Shown: piece after piece, positions 17,484 through 26,500 of the stretch | Numbering within the stretch: position 1 is the first letter of the stretch | Layout of the letters: each line of letters starts with the position of its first letter | Assembly (NCBI GenBank): GCA_034409055.1 | Contig: DAOUMU010000305.1 | Span: 1 to 56,854 of the forward strand | Reading direction: 5' to 3' | DNA from: DAOUMU01 sp034409055 | GTDB lineage: Bacteria; Chloroflexota; Anaerolineae; 4572-78; J111 | Length of the DNA stretch: 56,854 bases | The notes under the pieces: model-generated | Told to the model about the DNA's origin: nothing | The model's input: the letters and a program-made list of their open reading frames with translations, nothing else | The model's database searches: none | Position numbers and translations under genes: made by a program

Positions 17484-17585
17484 GGTTGATTTACGATTTA
17501 CGATTGGGGATTTACGATTTGCGATTCATGAATTGACGATTTTGGACTAACAATCGAAAATCCAAAATCATAAATCGCAAATCGA
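17484..17585. repeat. AT-rich tandem and inverted repeat between lipM and the DUF503 gene
   Basis: The gap is built of GATTTACGATTT-like units read forward and their complement (AAATCGCAAATCGATT) at the far end. It can fold into a long imperfect hairpin. Similar simple dispersed repeats are common between genes of large Chloroflexota genomes. No promoter could be picked out with confidence. Confidence 0.55.
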
Positions 17586-18485
17586 TTAGACTCGCTTATT
17601 CCAATTGTCATTCGCGTATTGTTCTGCCCGTAGCTTGTCGGCCAACTTTTGTTCGGCTTCGGTCAAGGGCATCTCTGACAAGGTCAGGTTAAGTTGCCGG
17701 GCAAAGCCGTTGGCCAGGGCGGCCGCTACCTCGGCGAAGGACAACACTTTGCCCAGGGCCTGCTCCAGGGTGGTGGCCCGTTGGGGTAACAGTTTGGCCT
17801 GGTGGACGCGTTCCTCTTCCGAGAAGGCCAGGACCTCTAAAATCCGGTTCAAGTCGCCGTGCAAGGGGAGCGAGCCGTGTTGCAGCACGACTTTTTTCCG
17901 CCGCAGTTGAGCACTGCCGATCAGTTTTTTGCCTTGCCAGGTGATTTCGTAGCGAGAGGGAGTATCAAAACAGACCGGTCCCCCTGTGCCGGTACCCGCA
18001 CTGGCCGCTGCTATTTCTTCTTTGGTCGCTTGCCTGGCCTGCACCTCGAGGCTCTCCAAACCTCTCAACAGGCCAAAACTGAGTGTCCGGTAGGATTCAA
18101 CCACCCCTCCCTGGATACGGGCATCATCCTGGGGAATGATCAAGCTATAGGTGGCTTCATCGGTGTGCAGGATGGCCTTACCCCCGGTCGGACGACGAGT
18201 CCAGGTGTAGCCCAGTCGCCGGCAGGCAGCTTCATCGACTTCCCGCCAATGTTGATTATAGCCCAGGCTCAGGCAGGGCGGCTCCCATTGGAAAAAGCGA
18301 ATGGTGGGTAGGCCGTGCCCTTCGGCCAGGGCGTAGAGGATGGCCTCGTCAATGGCCATATTGGTCGCCCCATCTAGCGGGGGGGTGACCAGCAAACGCC
18401 AGGTGGTGTGAGGGTAAGTATTTGAGTGTTGAATGTTAAATTTTGAGTTTTGAATGGTGTTTGAAGGTGTTTCTTTGTGGTTCAT
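17586..18485 (-). CDS. lipM: LipM-like octanoyltransferase / lipoate-protein ligase A family
   Basis: The 299-residue product has the BPL/LplA/LipB fold. Markers are NMAIDEAIL, FFQWEPPCLSLGYNQ, the RRPTGGKAILH loop, and CFDTPSRYEI followed by GKKLIGSAQLRR. The Cys in that segment matches the acyl-carrying Cys of Bacillus LipM, which favours octanoyl transfer from acyl carrier protein to lipoyl domains over ATP-dependent lipoate ligation. The only in-frame start before the conserved region is at 18485. The first 26 or so residues (NTIQNSKFNIQHSN) are low-complexity, encoded by an intergenic-type repeat, and are unlikely to matter for catalysis. Confidence 0.85.
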   Translation of the reverse strand: MNHKETPSNTIQNSKFNIQHSNTYPHTTWRLLVTPPLDGATNMAIDEAILYALAEGHGLPTIRFFQWEPPCLSLGYNQHWREVDEAACRRLGYTWTRRPTGGKAILHTDEATYSLIIPQDDARIQGGVVESYRTLSFGLLRGLESLEVQARQATKEEIAAASAGTGTGGPVCFDTPSRYEITWQGKKLIGSAQLRRKKVVLQHGSLPLHGDLNRILEVLAFSEEERVHQAKLLPQRATTLEQALGKVLSFAEVAAALANGFARQLNLTLSEMPLTEAEQKLADKLRAEQYANDNWNKRV

Positions 18486-18902
18486 TGGTTCATCATTGGA
18501 ATGCAGCTATTGTAGCATGACGAAGGAGAAATCCAAAGTCTCTTTGGAAAAAGGAAGGGGTGTTTGCCGTTTTCAGACCTGTGTATTACCATAGGTTCCT
18601 CTGGTATTTGCGTGTTGCCTGGTAAGTGCGTGTTGCGTGTTGCGTGGTACGTGTGCTATTTGGTTTAACGCGGATTTGTGGGGTAAAAAGCCAGACCTGA
18701 CAGGTTTTAGCGAAAATTTGCCAGATAATACAGGTAAATTGTAGCAAATTGGCAACAAATAGCGACAGATTAAACCTGTCAGGTCTTACCCCTCGAATCC
18801 ACGTAGAGCCTGCTATTTAACGCAACACGCAACACGCAACACGAAATCGGCTTTACTGCCTTAAGTTTTTGCAAAAAACAGATATCTTTGGAGGGAATCA
18901 TC
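18486..18902. repeat. Repeat-rich intergenic region between lipM and hom
   Basis: These 417 bases hold no gene. AGACCTGACAGGTTT (18693-18707) pairs perfectly with its complement at 18772-18786, forming a long-range 15-bp stem around 64 bases. GTGTTGCG-type repeats occur at about 18610-18650 and their complements at 18821-18843. GGAGG at about 18892 is the ribosome site for hom. The two genes diverge here, so promoters for both must lie in this region, but none is clear. Confidence 0.55.
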
Positions 18903-19943
18903 ATGACTCACAAATTAGCCTTCATTGGCTTTGGTACGGTTGGCCAGGGCTTGGCCGAAATTCTGCGGGATAAAGGCGATATCTTGCGGGATAGCCTTGG
19001 TTTTGAGGCCCAAATTGTGGCCGTGTCCGACTTGCTGAAGGGAGCGGTTTATCATCCCGACGGCCTGGATATCGCCAAATTATTAGAGGTGGTGCAGCGT
19101 ACCGGTAAATTGGATGATTACCCCGACTCGCCCGGTTTGGAGCGGGGCTGGGACAGTTTCAAGACCATCCGCGAGAGCAACGCCGACAGTATCGTCGAGG
19201 TCAGCTACACCGACGTGAACACCGGCCAACCGGCCATTGACCACTGCCGGGCCGCTTTTGAGAGTGGCAAAAACGTGGTGATGAGCAACAAAGGCCCGGT
19301 GACCTTTGCTTACGCCGAGTTGTCGACCCTGGCCAAAGAGAAGGACCTGCACTGGAGCTTTGAGGGCACAGTGATGAGCGGTACACCGGCCCTGCGCATG
19401 CCCCTGACTGCCCTGGCCGGCAATGACATTAGCGAAGTGCGCGGCATTTTCAACGGTACCACCAATTACATCCTGACCAAAATGGAAGAGGGCATGAGCT
19501 ACGAAGTAGCCCTCAAGCAGGCCCAGGAGTTGGGCTATGCCGAAGCCGACCCCACCGCCGACGTGGAGGGGTATGACGCCCTGGGTAAGGTGGTTATTCT
19601 GGCCAACGTAGTCATGAACGCCCCCCTGACTAAAGAGCAAGTGGCCTGCCAGGGCATCAGCCACTTGACCCTGGCCGATATTGAGCAGGCCAAAGCTGAG
19701 GGCAAACGCTGGAAGCTGATTGGCCGGGCCACAAAAGAGGGTGACCGGGTGGTAGCCAGCGTGGGACCGGAGATGGTCCCCCTGACCGACCCGCTGGCCG
19801 GGGTGATGGGCGCGACTAATGCCATCACCTACGAATGCGACCTGGCCGGACCGATTACCCTCGTCGGCGCAGGTGCAGGCCGGGTAGAGACGGGCTATTC
19901 GATTCTGATCGATTTAATTAACATTGAGCGAGGCAATCTCTGA
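18903..19943 (+). CDS. hom: Homoserine dehydrogenase (short form without ACT domain)
   Basis: The ATG at 18903, with GGAGGGAATCATC before it, is chosen over the frame opening at 18888. The product has 346 residues. It has an N-terminal Rossmann motif (FIGFGTVGQGLAE) and a catalytic region NVVMSNKGPVTFAYAEL, SGTPALRMPL, FNGTTNYILTKMEEG and AEADPTADVEGYDALGK. It converts aspartate semialdehyde to homoserine for threonine and methionine synthesis. It ends soon after the catalytic domain, so it lacks the regulatory ACT domain of longer enzymes. A downstream carbonic anhydrase on the same strand is separated by repeats and is probably independent. Confidence 0.93.
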   Translation: MTHKLAFIGFGTVGQGLAEILRDKGDILRDSLGFEAQIVAVSDLLKGAVYHPDGLDIAKLLEVVQRTGKLDDYPDSPGLERGWDSFKTIRESNADSIVEVSYTDVNTGQPAIDHCRAAFESGKNVVMSNKGPVTFAYAELSTLAKEKDLHWSFEGTVMSGTPALRMPLTALAGNDISEVRGIFNGTTNYILTKMEEGMSYEVALKQAQELGYAEADPTADVEGYDALGKVVILANVVMNAPLTKEQVACQGISHLTLADIEQAKAEGKRWKLIGRATKEGDRVVASVGPEMVPLTDPLAGVMGATNAITYECDLAGPITLVGAGAGRVETGYSILIDLINIERGNL

Positions 19944-20194
19944 TCGCAGGTAGCAGGTGGCAGGTGGCAGGGTCGCAAGGTAGCAAGGTAGCAGGTAGCA
20001 GGTAGCAGGTAGCAGGTGGCAGGTGGCGTAGCAGGTGGTAGGTGTTATGTCACTTTCGCCATTCGCTATTTGCCATTCGCCATTTTGAAAGGAGTTATCA
20101 CGAGTGTTGACACACCACCAATGATGAAAATATCCGTACCGTAGGGCAAACTTAAGTTTGTCCTACAAGGTCTATTTACAGAGGAGTGAAGACC
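19944..20194 (+). repeat. Tandem GGTAGCAGGT-type repeats and a palindrome
   Basis: From about 19949 to 20042 the sequence repeats AGGTAGC/AGGTGGC units of seven bases, more than ten times. At 20141-20166 GTAGGGCAAACTT is followed by its near-perfect complement AAGTTTGTCCTAC, a 26-base palindrome. There is no gene. GAGGAG at 20181-20186 is the ribosome site for the next gene. Confidence 0.6.
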
Positions 20195-20824
20195 ATGCCA
20201 GATAAGTTACTGGAAAAATCTGCCTCAATGCGGCGCGATTTTTTTGAGAAGCAGGCTGAACTACTGGAAAAATTGGCTACAGAAGGCCAGTCGCCGGAGG
20301 CCCTGTTCATCGGCTGTTCAGACTCCAGAGTAGTGCCTGAACAACTCTTTGGGGCCAGGGCCGGTGATTTGTTTATGTTACGGAATATTGCCAACATCAT
20401 TCCACCCTACGAGCACAGCGATATGGGCATCACCGCCGTGTTGGAGTATGCCGTGCGGCATTTACACGTGCCCCATATCATCATCTGTGGCCATACCGAC
20501 TGCGGCGGGGTGAAGGGCCTGGATACTCAGCTTGATGCCGAGGCCGAACCGGCCCTGGCTGGCTGGATCGAATTTGCCCGGCCGGCCCAACAGGCAGTTG
20601 ATGCCGATGAGAAACTGGCTGAATGGGAGCGGCACCGGGCCATTGTAGAGCGCAACGTGGTGCAGCAATGGCGCCATATTCGAACCTATCCCTTTGTGCT
20701 GGCCGCCTTAGAAGCTAACCAACTTGAGCTACACGGCTGGGTTTATTACCTGCGGCGGCGGTTGATGGGCTATTATGACCCGGTCGCAGATAAGTTCGAT
20801 GTTTTAGGCACAGGTGGTAGGTAG
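20195..20824 (+). CDS. Beta-class carbonic anhydrase
   Basis: The ATG at 20195 sits 8 bases after GAGGAG and is preferred to the GTG at 20186. The product has 209 residues with all beta-class signatures. Zinc ligands are Cys41, His100 and Cys103 (CSDSR and GHTDCGG), and the Asp43/Arg45 catalytic pair is present. It interconverts carbon dioxide and bicarbonate in the cytoplasm, probably feeding carboxylases or pH control. It ends 16 bases before a strong terminator and so forms a single-gene unit. Confidence 0.95.
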   Translation: MPDKLLEKSASMRRDFFEKQAELLEKLATEGQSPEALFIGCSDSRVVPEQLFGARAGDLFMLRNIANIIPPYEHSDMGITAVLEYAVRHLHVPHIIICGHTDCGGVKGLDTQLDAEAEPALAGWIEFARPAQQAVDADEKLAEWERHRAIVERNVVQQWRHIRTYPFVLAALEANQLELHGWVYYLRRRLMGYYDPVADKFDVLGTGGR

Positions 20825-20840
20825 TCTGTTCGATGACAGT

Positions 20841-20881
20841 AAAGATGCCCTGACTAAGCGTACATTAGTCAGGGCATCTTT
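20841..20881 (+). terminator. Rho-independent (possibly two-way) terminator after carbonic anhydrase
   Basis: A perfect 17-bp stem joins AAAGATGCCCTGACTAA (20841-20857) and TTAGTCAGGGCATCTTT (20865-20881) around a 7-base loop. The A- and T-runs at the two ends let it work in either direction. Confidence 0.85.
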
Positions 20882-21119
20882 TATGTCAAGGTCGCTAACG
20901 GATACTCCTTCTAAATACAGGGTGCAGCTAACTCTACGGATTCTCCCTCCACCTTGCAGGTTGCCGGGGACAAGTGGCAGGTTTTGCCTGCTACCTGCCA
21001 CTTGCGGCCTGCAACTGACTCGATTTGAAAACTGAGCATAGGTAAAACTCATCCTCTCTGTCAACCAGCTTGGCTTTTACGATTTGCTTGTGAGATTACC
21101 CCCCGCTTGAAAACTGAAC
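20882..21119. repeat. Intergenic repeat region before the signalling operon
   Basis: There is no gene. AAGTGGCAGGT (20972-20982) pairs with ACCTGCCACTT (20993-21003) in an 11-bp stem. The sequence echoes the GGTGGCAGGT tandem repeats at 19950-20040. The remainder up to 21119 shows nothing else recognisable. Confidence 0.45.
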
Positions 21120-21186
21120 TGACACAATAGTGTCAGACAATTGTGAGTAAACTGCAAGCAAATTGTGATAGCGATTGTGATATAAT
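21120..21186 (+). promoter_or_regulatory. Promoter/operator region of the S1-kinase operon
   Basis: A perfect TATAAT lies at 21181-21186, about 60 bases before the start codon. Upstream are three direct ATTGTGA repeats (21140-21146, 21162-21168, 21174-21180), the last abutting the -10 box, and a palindrome TGACAC-AATA-GTGTCA at 21120-21135. There is no good -35 box, which fits a promoter that needs an activator. The repeats are good candidates for that factor's sites, perhaps the winged-helix protein at the operon end. Confidence 0.5.
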
Positions 21187-21248
21187 GGATTTGCCCTTAC
21201 CAATGGTTCAAATAATTTGAGGATGTTTCATTTCTAAAGGCAAGGACG

Positions 21249-23546
21249 ATGAGGCAGGACAGTCAAGGGTATGTTGTGGGGCAACGGGTTGTCGGCAGCG
21301 TGGGGAAATTGCTGCCTTACGGCCTCTTTGTGCGTTTGGATGACGGCACGCGGGCCTATATTCGCCGTAGAGAACTAACCTGGGCCGGAAATGTCGATCC
21401 CCGAGAACTGTGGCACGAGGGAGATAAGATTGAGGCAATCATCCTAAAGTTGCCCGATGCCGGTCAAAGTTTAGAACTCAGTCATCGAGCCACCTTGCCT
21501 GATCCCTGGGATGCGTTTGTGACTGAGTTCCACCAGGGGGATGTGGTCGAGGGAACCGTCAAGAGCTTGATGGGATACGGTGTTTTTGTGGAGGTCAGGC
21601 CAGGGGTGGATGGCTTGATCCCCTGGACCGAGTTGGCCACCTGGAAGATACAGCAGCCCAAGGAGGCAATCTGGGTCGGTGATACGGTTGAAGCGGTCAT
21701 TACCCACCTTGATCGTCCGACCAAGAAACTCAAATTGAGCATCCGGGCCCGCATGCGCCAACTGGAACTCGTCACCGGGATGATGGAGCAATTCCACTTA
21801 TTTTCACCAGTTGAGGCAATCACTGACGAGCCAGATCATAACCCCAGGGATAAAGGAAATGGTGACACCCCCGTAGATTTGCATTTCGAGTCAGGCATTG
21901 ACCCTCTCAAACTGGAGCGCGTTGGCCGTATTCTGGTGGTGGATGACCATACGGAGGTGCGTTTACCGCTGGTGGAATGGCTGCAGCATCTGGGCTATGA
22001 AGTGGACGAAGCCAAAGATGCCGAAGAGGCTCAGGCGAAAGTCCAACAACAAGCCTATGGCTTGCTGTTGGTTGATATCAACTTGCCCGGGCTGGATGGG
22101 GTAGCCTTCCTCCGCCAAGTCAGACGGAGGGGCATCAAAGGACAGGCGGCCGTGATGAGCACGGCTGAACGACTGGCTGAGCGGAGTGAGGAGATTGAAG
22201 AAATCGGCGTGATCGAGGCCTTTGCCAAACCGTTGGATCTGGATGAGATCGAGCATTTATTAACCCGACTGGGGCAGGGAGAAGTGTTACCACCCTGGCA
22301 GATGGCCCCCGAGGTTGTTCGGGTAAAAGTGCCAAAATCTTTTCAACGATTGGCGAATGCGGTACGCTCCAAGGCTTCACTGGCTGATCAGTTCCAGGCG
22401 GGCCTCAAGCAACTCGTCGCCACCACCCCCGCCGAGGCCGGGCTAATCTTTCACCTTTCGCCTATTTCCCAGGCTGTGTCGATTACGGCCTATAGTGGCC
22501 GGTTGAGTCTGGATAAAGAAGCGATCTTTGCTTTGGGCGACAGCCCGGTCCGGGATGTGATTAGCGAGGGTGAACAGATTCTAGCAAATCAGATATCGGA
22601 CCAGGCGCGGGAGAGATTCCGTAAGTTGCTGGCCTTACTTCCTTTTGAGTCTTGTATCGGGATACCGATTGAAGCCGGTGGCGAAACGCACCGGGCCCTG
22701 TTCCTTTTTCATCGCCAGGCGGGTGCTTTCAATCGCTATCATGTGCGGGATGCCCTGGCCGCCAGTGCCCTGTTCTCTGTGGCCATCGAGCGCCAGGCGA
22801 TGGCGCAGCGATTTCGCGCCTCCAACAAATTGCTGTTGAGTGGACAACTGGCCAGGGGGTTTAGTCACGAGGTGTACAACAAGATGTCGGGCTTGGAGAT
22901 CCAGCTTCGTAACCTGCAAATAGATTGTCATACATTTGAATGTCAATCTGAACGGTCTGTCAATTTTGGCGAAATACGCCAGGCCGCCGACAAACTCCTG
23001 GCCACCTTCAATGACCTTAAAGAGACGGTTGAACTTTTTCAGCAACTGATGCGCGCCGAACAGGAACAGGCCGTCAGTATTAATGAAGTGGTCCAAAAAA
23101 CAGTGTCCCTGCTCAGACCGATTATGCGTGAGCAGCGTATAAGCCTGGAAACTGAATTGAGTCCTGACTTGCCCGGTCTGGCCGGGAGTGCTATTCGATT
23201 GCAACAAGTGTTTCTCAATATTATGCTCAATGCCACTCAACACATGGCCTTGAAGCCGGATGGGGGCAAGCTGTTGAAGGTCACGACCGCGTGCCAGAAT
23301 AAAGAGGCAGCCCGACCGATCAAAATTCGCTTCTCGGATACGGGCCCAGGTATTCACCGCCGTCTATGGGAGAAAATCTTCGACTTGGGCTTCACTACCC
23401 GGTTGGGAGGGACAGGGCAGGGACTCTACATCGCCCGGAGCCTGGTTGGATCCTTAGGGGGCAAGATGGTGGTGGAACGGAGCGCCATCCTCCTTGGCAC
23501 CACTTTCTTGGTCGAATTGCCGATGGCACTTTCTCAGGAGGGATGA
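21249..23546 (+). CDS. S1-S1-REC-GAF hybrid histidine kinase
   Basis: The 765-residue soluble protein has an unusual domain order. Two S1 RNA-binding domains come first (about 8-80, GKLLPYGLFVRLDDG; about 93-168, KSLMGYGVFVEVRPGVDGLI). A receiver domain follows (about 227-345; phospho-acceptor Asp276 in LLVDINLPGLDG, Lys in FAKPLD), then a GAF-like domain (about 370-515). A phosphotransfer helix has His540 in GFSHEVYNKMSG. The ATPase domain has Asn661 in NIMLNATQHM, DTGPGIH and GTGQGLYIA. So it should autophosphorylate and could receive phosphate. The S1 pair suggests control by RNA or ribosome state, or use of the fold for protein contact. Its stop is one base before the start of the next kinase, indicating an operon. 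I know of no described S1-histidine kinase family. Confidence 0.88.
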   Translation: MRQDSQGYVVGQRVVGSVGKLLPYGLFVRLDDGTRAYIRRRELTWAGNVDPRELWHEGDKIEAIILKLPDAGQSLELSHRATLPDPWDAFVTEFHQGDVVEGTVKSLMGYGVFVEVRPGVDGLIPWTELATWKIQQPKEAIWVGDTVEAVITHLDRPTKKLKLSIRARMRQLELVTGMMEQFHLFSPVEAITDEPDHNPRDKGNGDTPVDLHFESGIDPLKLERVGRILVVDDHTEVRLPLVEWLQHLGYEVDEAKDAEEAQAKVQQQAYGLLLVDINLPGLDGVAFLRQVRRRGIKGQAAVMSTAERLAERSEEIEEIGVIEAFAKPLDLDEIEHLLTRLGQGEVLPPWQMAPEVVRVKVPKSFQRLANAVRSKASLADQFQAGLKQLVATTPAEAGLIFHLSPISQAVSITAYSGRLSLDKEAIFALGDSPVRDVISEGEQILANQISDQARERFRKLLALLPFESCIGIPIEAGGETHRALFLFHRQAGAFNRYHVRDALAASALFSVAIERQAMAQRFRASNKLLLSGQLARGFSHEVYNKMSGLEIQLRNLQIDCHTFECQSERSVNFGEIRQAADKLLATFNDLKETVELFQQLMRAEQEQAVSINEVVQKTVSLLRPIMREQRISLETELSPDLPGLAGSAIRLQQVFLNIMLNATQHMALKPDGGKLLKVTTACQNKEAARPIKIRFSDTGPGIHRRLWEKIFDLGFTTRLGGTGQGLYIARSLVGSLGGKMVVERSAILLGTTFLVELPMALSQEG

Positions 23547-23547
23547 G

Positions 23548-26500
23548 ATGGGCCAACAACCATTACGAATGTTGCTAGCCGATGATGAAGCCAGCCTGCG
23601 GGAACCCCTGGCTAAATACTTGCGCCAAACTTATGGCTACGTGGTTGACACAGCCGCCGATGGTCAGGAGGTCCTGCACTGGCTTGAACAAGCGGGGGAC
23701 CAATATGATGTGGCCTTGCTTGATGATGTCCTCATTCCCGCTCCTGGTCAAGAACCGCGGTCATTGGGGGTGACCTTGACCAGAGAAATTAAGGCCCGTT
23801 TCCCCAGGATAGAGATTATCATCTTTACCGGCTGGGGCATGGCCTCGGCCCTGGAAGCGCTTCGAGCTGGAGCCTATCGTTACCTGGCTAAACCCTTCAA
23901 TCCAGAAGAGTTGGGCCTGCTGATTCAAACGGCGGCTGAGCATAGCCGCCTGAAAGAGGTCGCCCGTGAAAAGCAGATCCTGGAACAGTTGATGGAAACC
24001 AGTACGGCCCTGCTCAGCGGACGGAGTTTGCCGGCAGTGTTAGCTACCATCCTGCACGGGGTCCAGGCCATCGGCTTTGACCGGGTTCGGCTCTACTTGT
24101 TGTCGGCTGATGGTCAGGTTATGGTTGGACGGGCCCAGGCCGGTATGGAGGTGGATTTCGTTGGACTTGAACTGCCTGTAGCGGACGATATTTACCTCCA
24201 GGCGTTGTTGACCGATCCTCACCCGCAGGTGTTTGAGCGCGAGGCTGATCGGCCATTGCCGTATGAACAGCAGTTGGCCAAAGAAGAGATCAACCAATGG
24301 GCTTGTGTGCCCCTCCTGCTGCATGGCAAGGTTATTGGTAAGCTGTCGATGGATAACAAGTTCAGCCGGCGCCCGATTGTGCCAGCCGAACTGGGACCAG
24401 TGGCTATGTTCGCCTCTCAGGCGGCCGCGGCCATTGAGAATGCGCGTCTCAGGACCGAGGAACAGAAAGCGACCCAAAAGGCAGAATGGCGAGCGCGCAA
24501 CCTGGCCACAGTCCAGGAGATCTCGACGGCTATCAGCTCCTTGATGGAATTAGACCAGATTCTTGAGGCAACTTGTCGGGCTGCGGTTGAACTCTTTGAC
24601 GTAGATCACAGTGGCCTGGTCCTTTTTGAGGAGCCCAATTGCGAGTGGGGCCAGGTGGTGGCTGAGTATCCGGGTATAGGAACGCGGGGGTTAGAAATTC
24701 CTGTGCGGGGTGTGCCGGCCGAAGAACAGTTGATTGCCTCCCAGGCGCCCTTGATCCTATCTGACGTGTCAGGCGAATCCTCCCTGGGCCCGGTCCGTGA
24801 TATCTTTGACGAATTCGATATCCGCTCCATCCTGATTGTGCCGGTGGTGTTCAAAGGACGGGTGTTAGGCTCTTTTAGCCTGGATGCGATTGGCCGGTCA
24901 CGCGCTTTTACCCAGGATGAGGTTGAACTATGCCAGACCTTCGCCGCTCAGGTGGCGGTGGCCGTAGAAAATGTCCGGCTTTTCGCAGAGACTAAACAGC
25001 GGGCCGATCAGTTGGACACGTTACGCCGAATGACGCTGGCCATTACCTCTCAACTCGACCGCAAGACTCTCCTGAAGACGATCATTCAGCAGGCGGTCAC
25101 CCTCCTTGGGGCCAAGAGTGGCGGTATTTATGAGTATTATCCTGAACGGGACGAACTGACCATCATCGCTGACTATGGACGGTTGGATGATGTGGGGGGC
25201 AACACCTTGAAAGTAGGCGAAGGTATGGCCGGGCGGTTGGTGCAGAGTGGAGAGCCTTGCATCATTGTAGATGATTACAACCAATGGCCTGGGAGAGCCG
25301 ATATCTACGCTGGCAAGCATCTCTTTGGGGCGGTCATTGAGGTGCCGTTAAAGTGGCAAGAACGTATCATCGGTGTCCTCTACGTGGACGATGAGGCCGG
25401 CCGGAGGTTCACTCCAGAAGATGCTGACCTGCTGCGGCTGTTCGCCGATCATGCCACCATTGCCCTGGTCAATGCGGAATTGGTGACCAGGGATACAGAT
25501 AAACTCCGCCGCTTGGAGAAGCTGGCTCGGGCTAGCAGCGAACTTATGGGTAACCTGGGGGGAATGTTGCTGGATCAAAGGTTGAACCTTATCACCAAGT
25601 ATGCGACAGAGATATTAGAGGCAGAGACCTGCGGTATTTTCTTGGTCAAGCGCACTGGCTTCCTTAGTCTTGAAGCCAGCTATGGAGATCAAGAAGAAAG
25701 TTTCGAGAAAGGTAGAGAGTTCGCCATCCGTAGCGGTCCTCAAACCGGTTTGACCGGACACATAGCTTATGAAGGTAAGTTATTCAATGCTCATGGGGAT
25801 GATTTGACTGGTCATTTCGCTGTTACAGGAGAATTATCTCATACCGCTTCCAGACATTGCTATTCCTTACTGGCGATTCCTCTCAAGAACAGGAACGGAG
25901 CTAAGGAAAAACTGATTGGCTTGTTACGAGTAGATAATAAGAAAGATAGAAATGGACAGGCCGGGCCTATGGTCGGCTTCAGACGGGAAGATGAATGGAT
26001 TCTCAGTCTATTTGCGGATGCAGTGGTGGTAGCAATTGAGGCGGCTGAGCTCGTGGCCCAATTGAGTGAACAGACAGACCACCTGGCCCAACTCGTCAAG
26101 ATTACTGAGCGACGGGGGCAGTTATTGACGGCTTTGGATCAGGCCTCGCGCCATATTCGGGCCGAAAAAGAAACCTTCAAACTCTTGCAAGAGGTTGTTC
26201 GCCTGGCCGCTGAGTTAGTGGGCTGTACAGCGGGCGGCTTGTACCTTAATCGTCCCCAGCTTAAAGAGTTAGAATTGCATATCACTTATGAACTTCCTTC
26301 TGAACTCTTGGGACACCGGCTGCCCCATGCCAAGGGCCTGGCTGGGCTGGTGGCCCGGACCGGCCAATCCCAAGTTATCACCGATTATCTCGGCTGGCCT
26401 GACCGCGAGCATAATTTTGAGGCTTATAGTTTTAAGACGGTGGTGGGTGTTCCTCTCAAACAAGCCGGTGAGGTGGAAGCGGTTTTGTTTGTCGCTGATA

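Noticed and set aside
19949..20042. Possible CRISPR array
   Set aside because: Units are seven bases and adjoin directly with no spacers; no cas genes are present.
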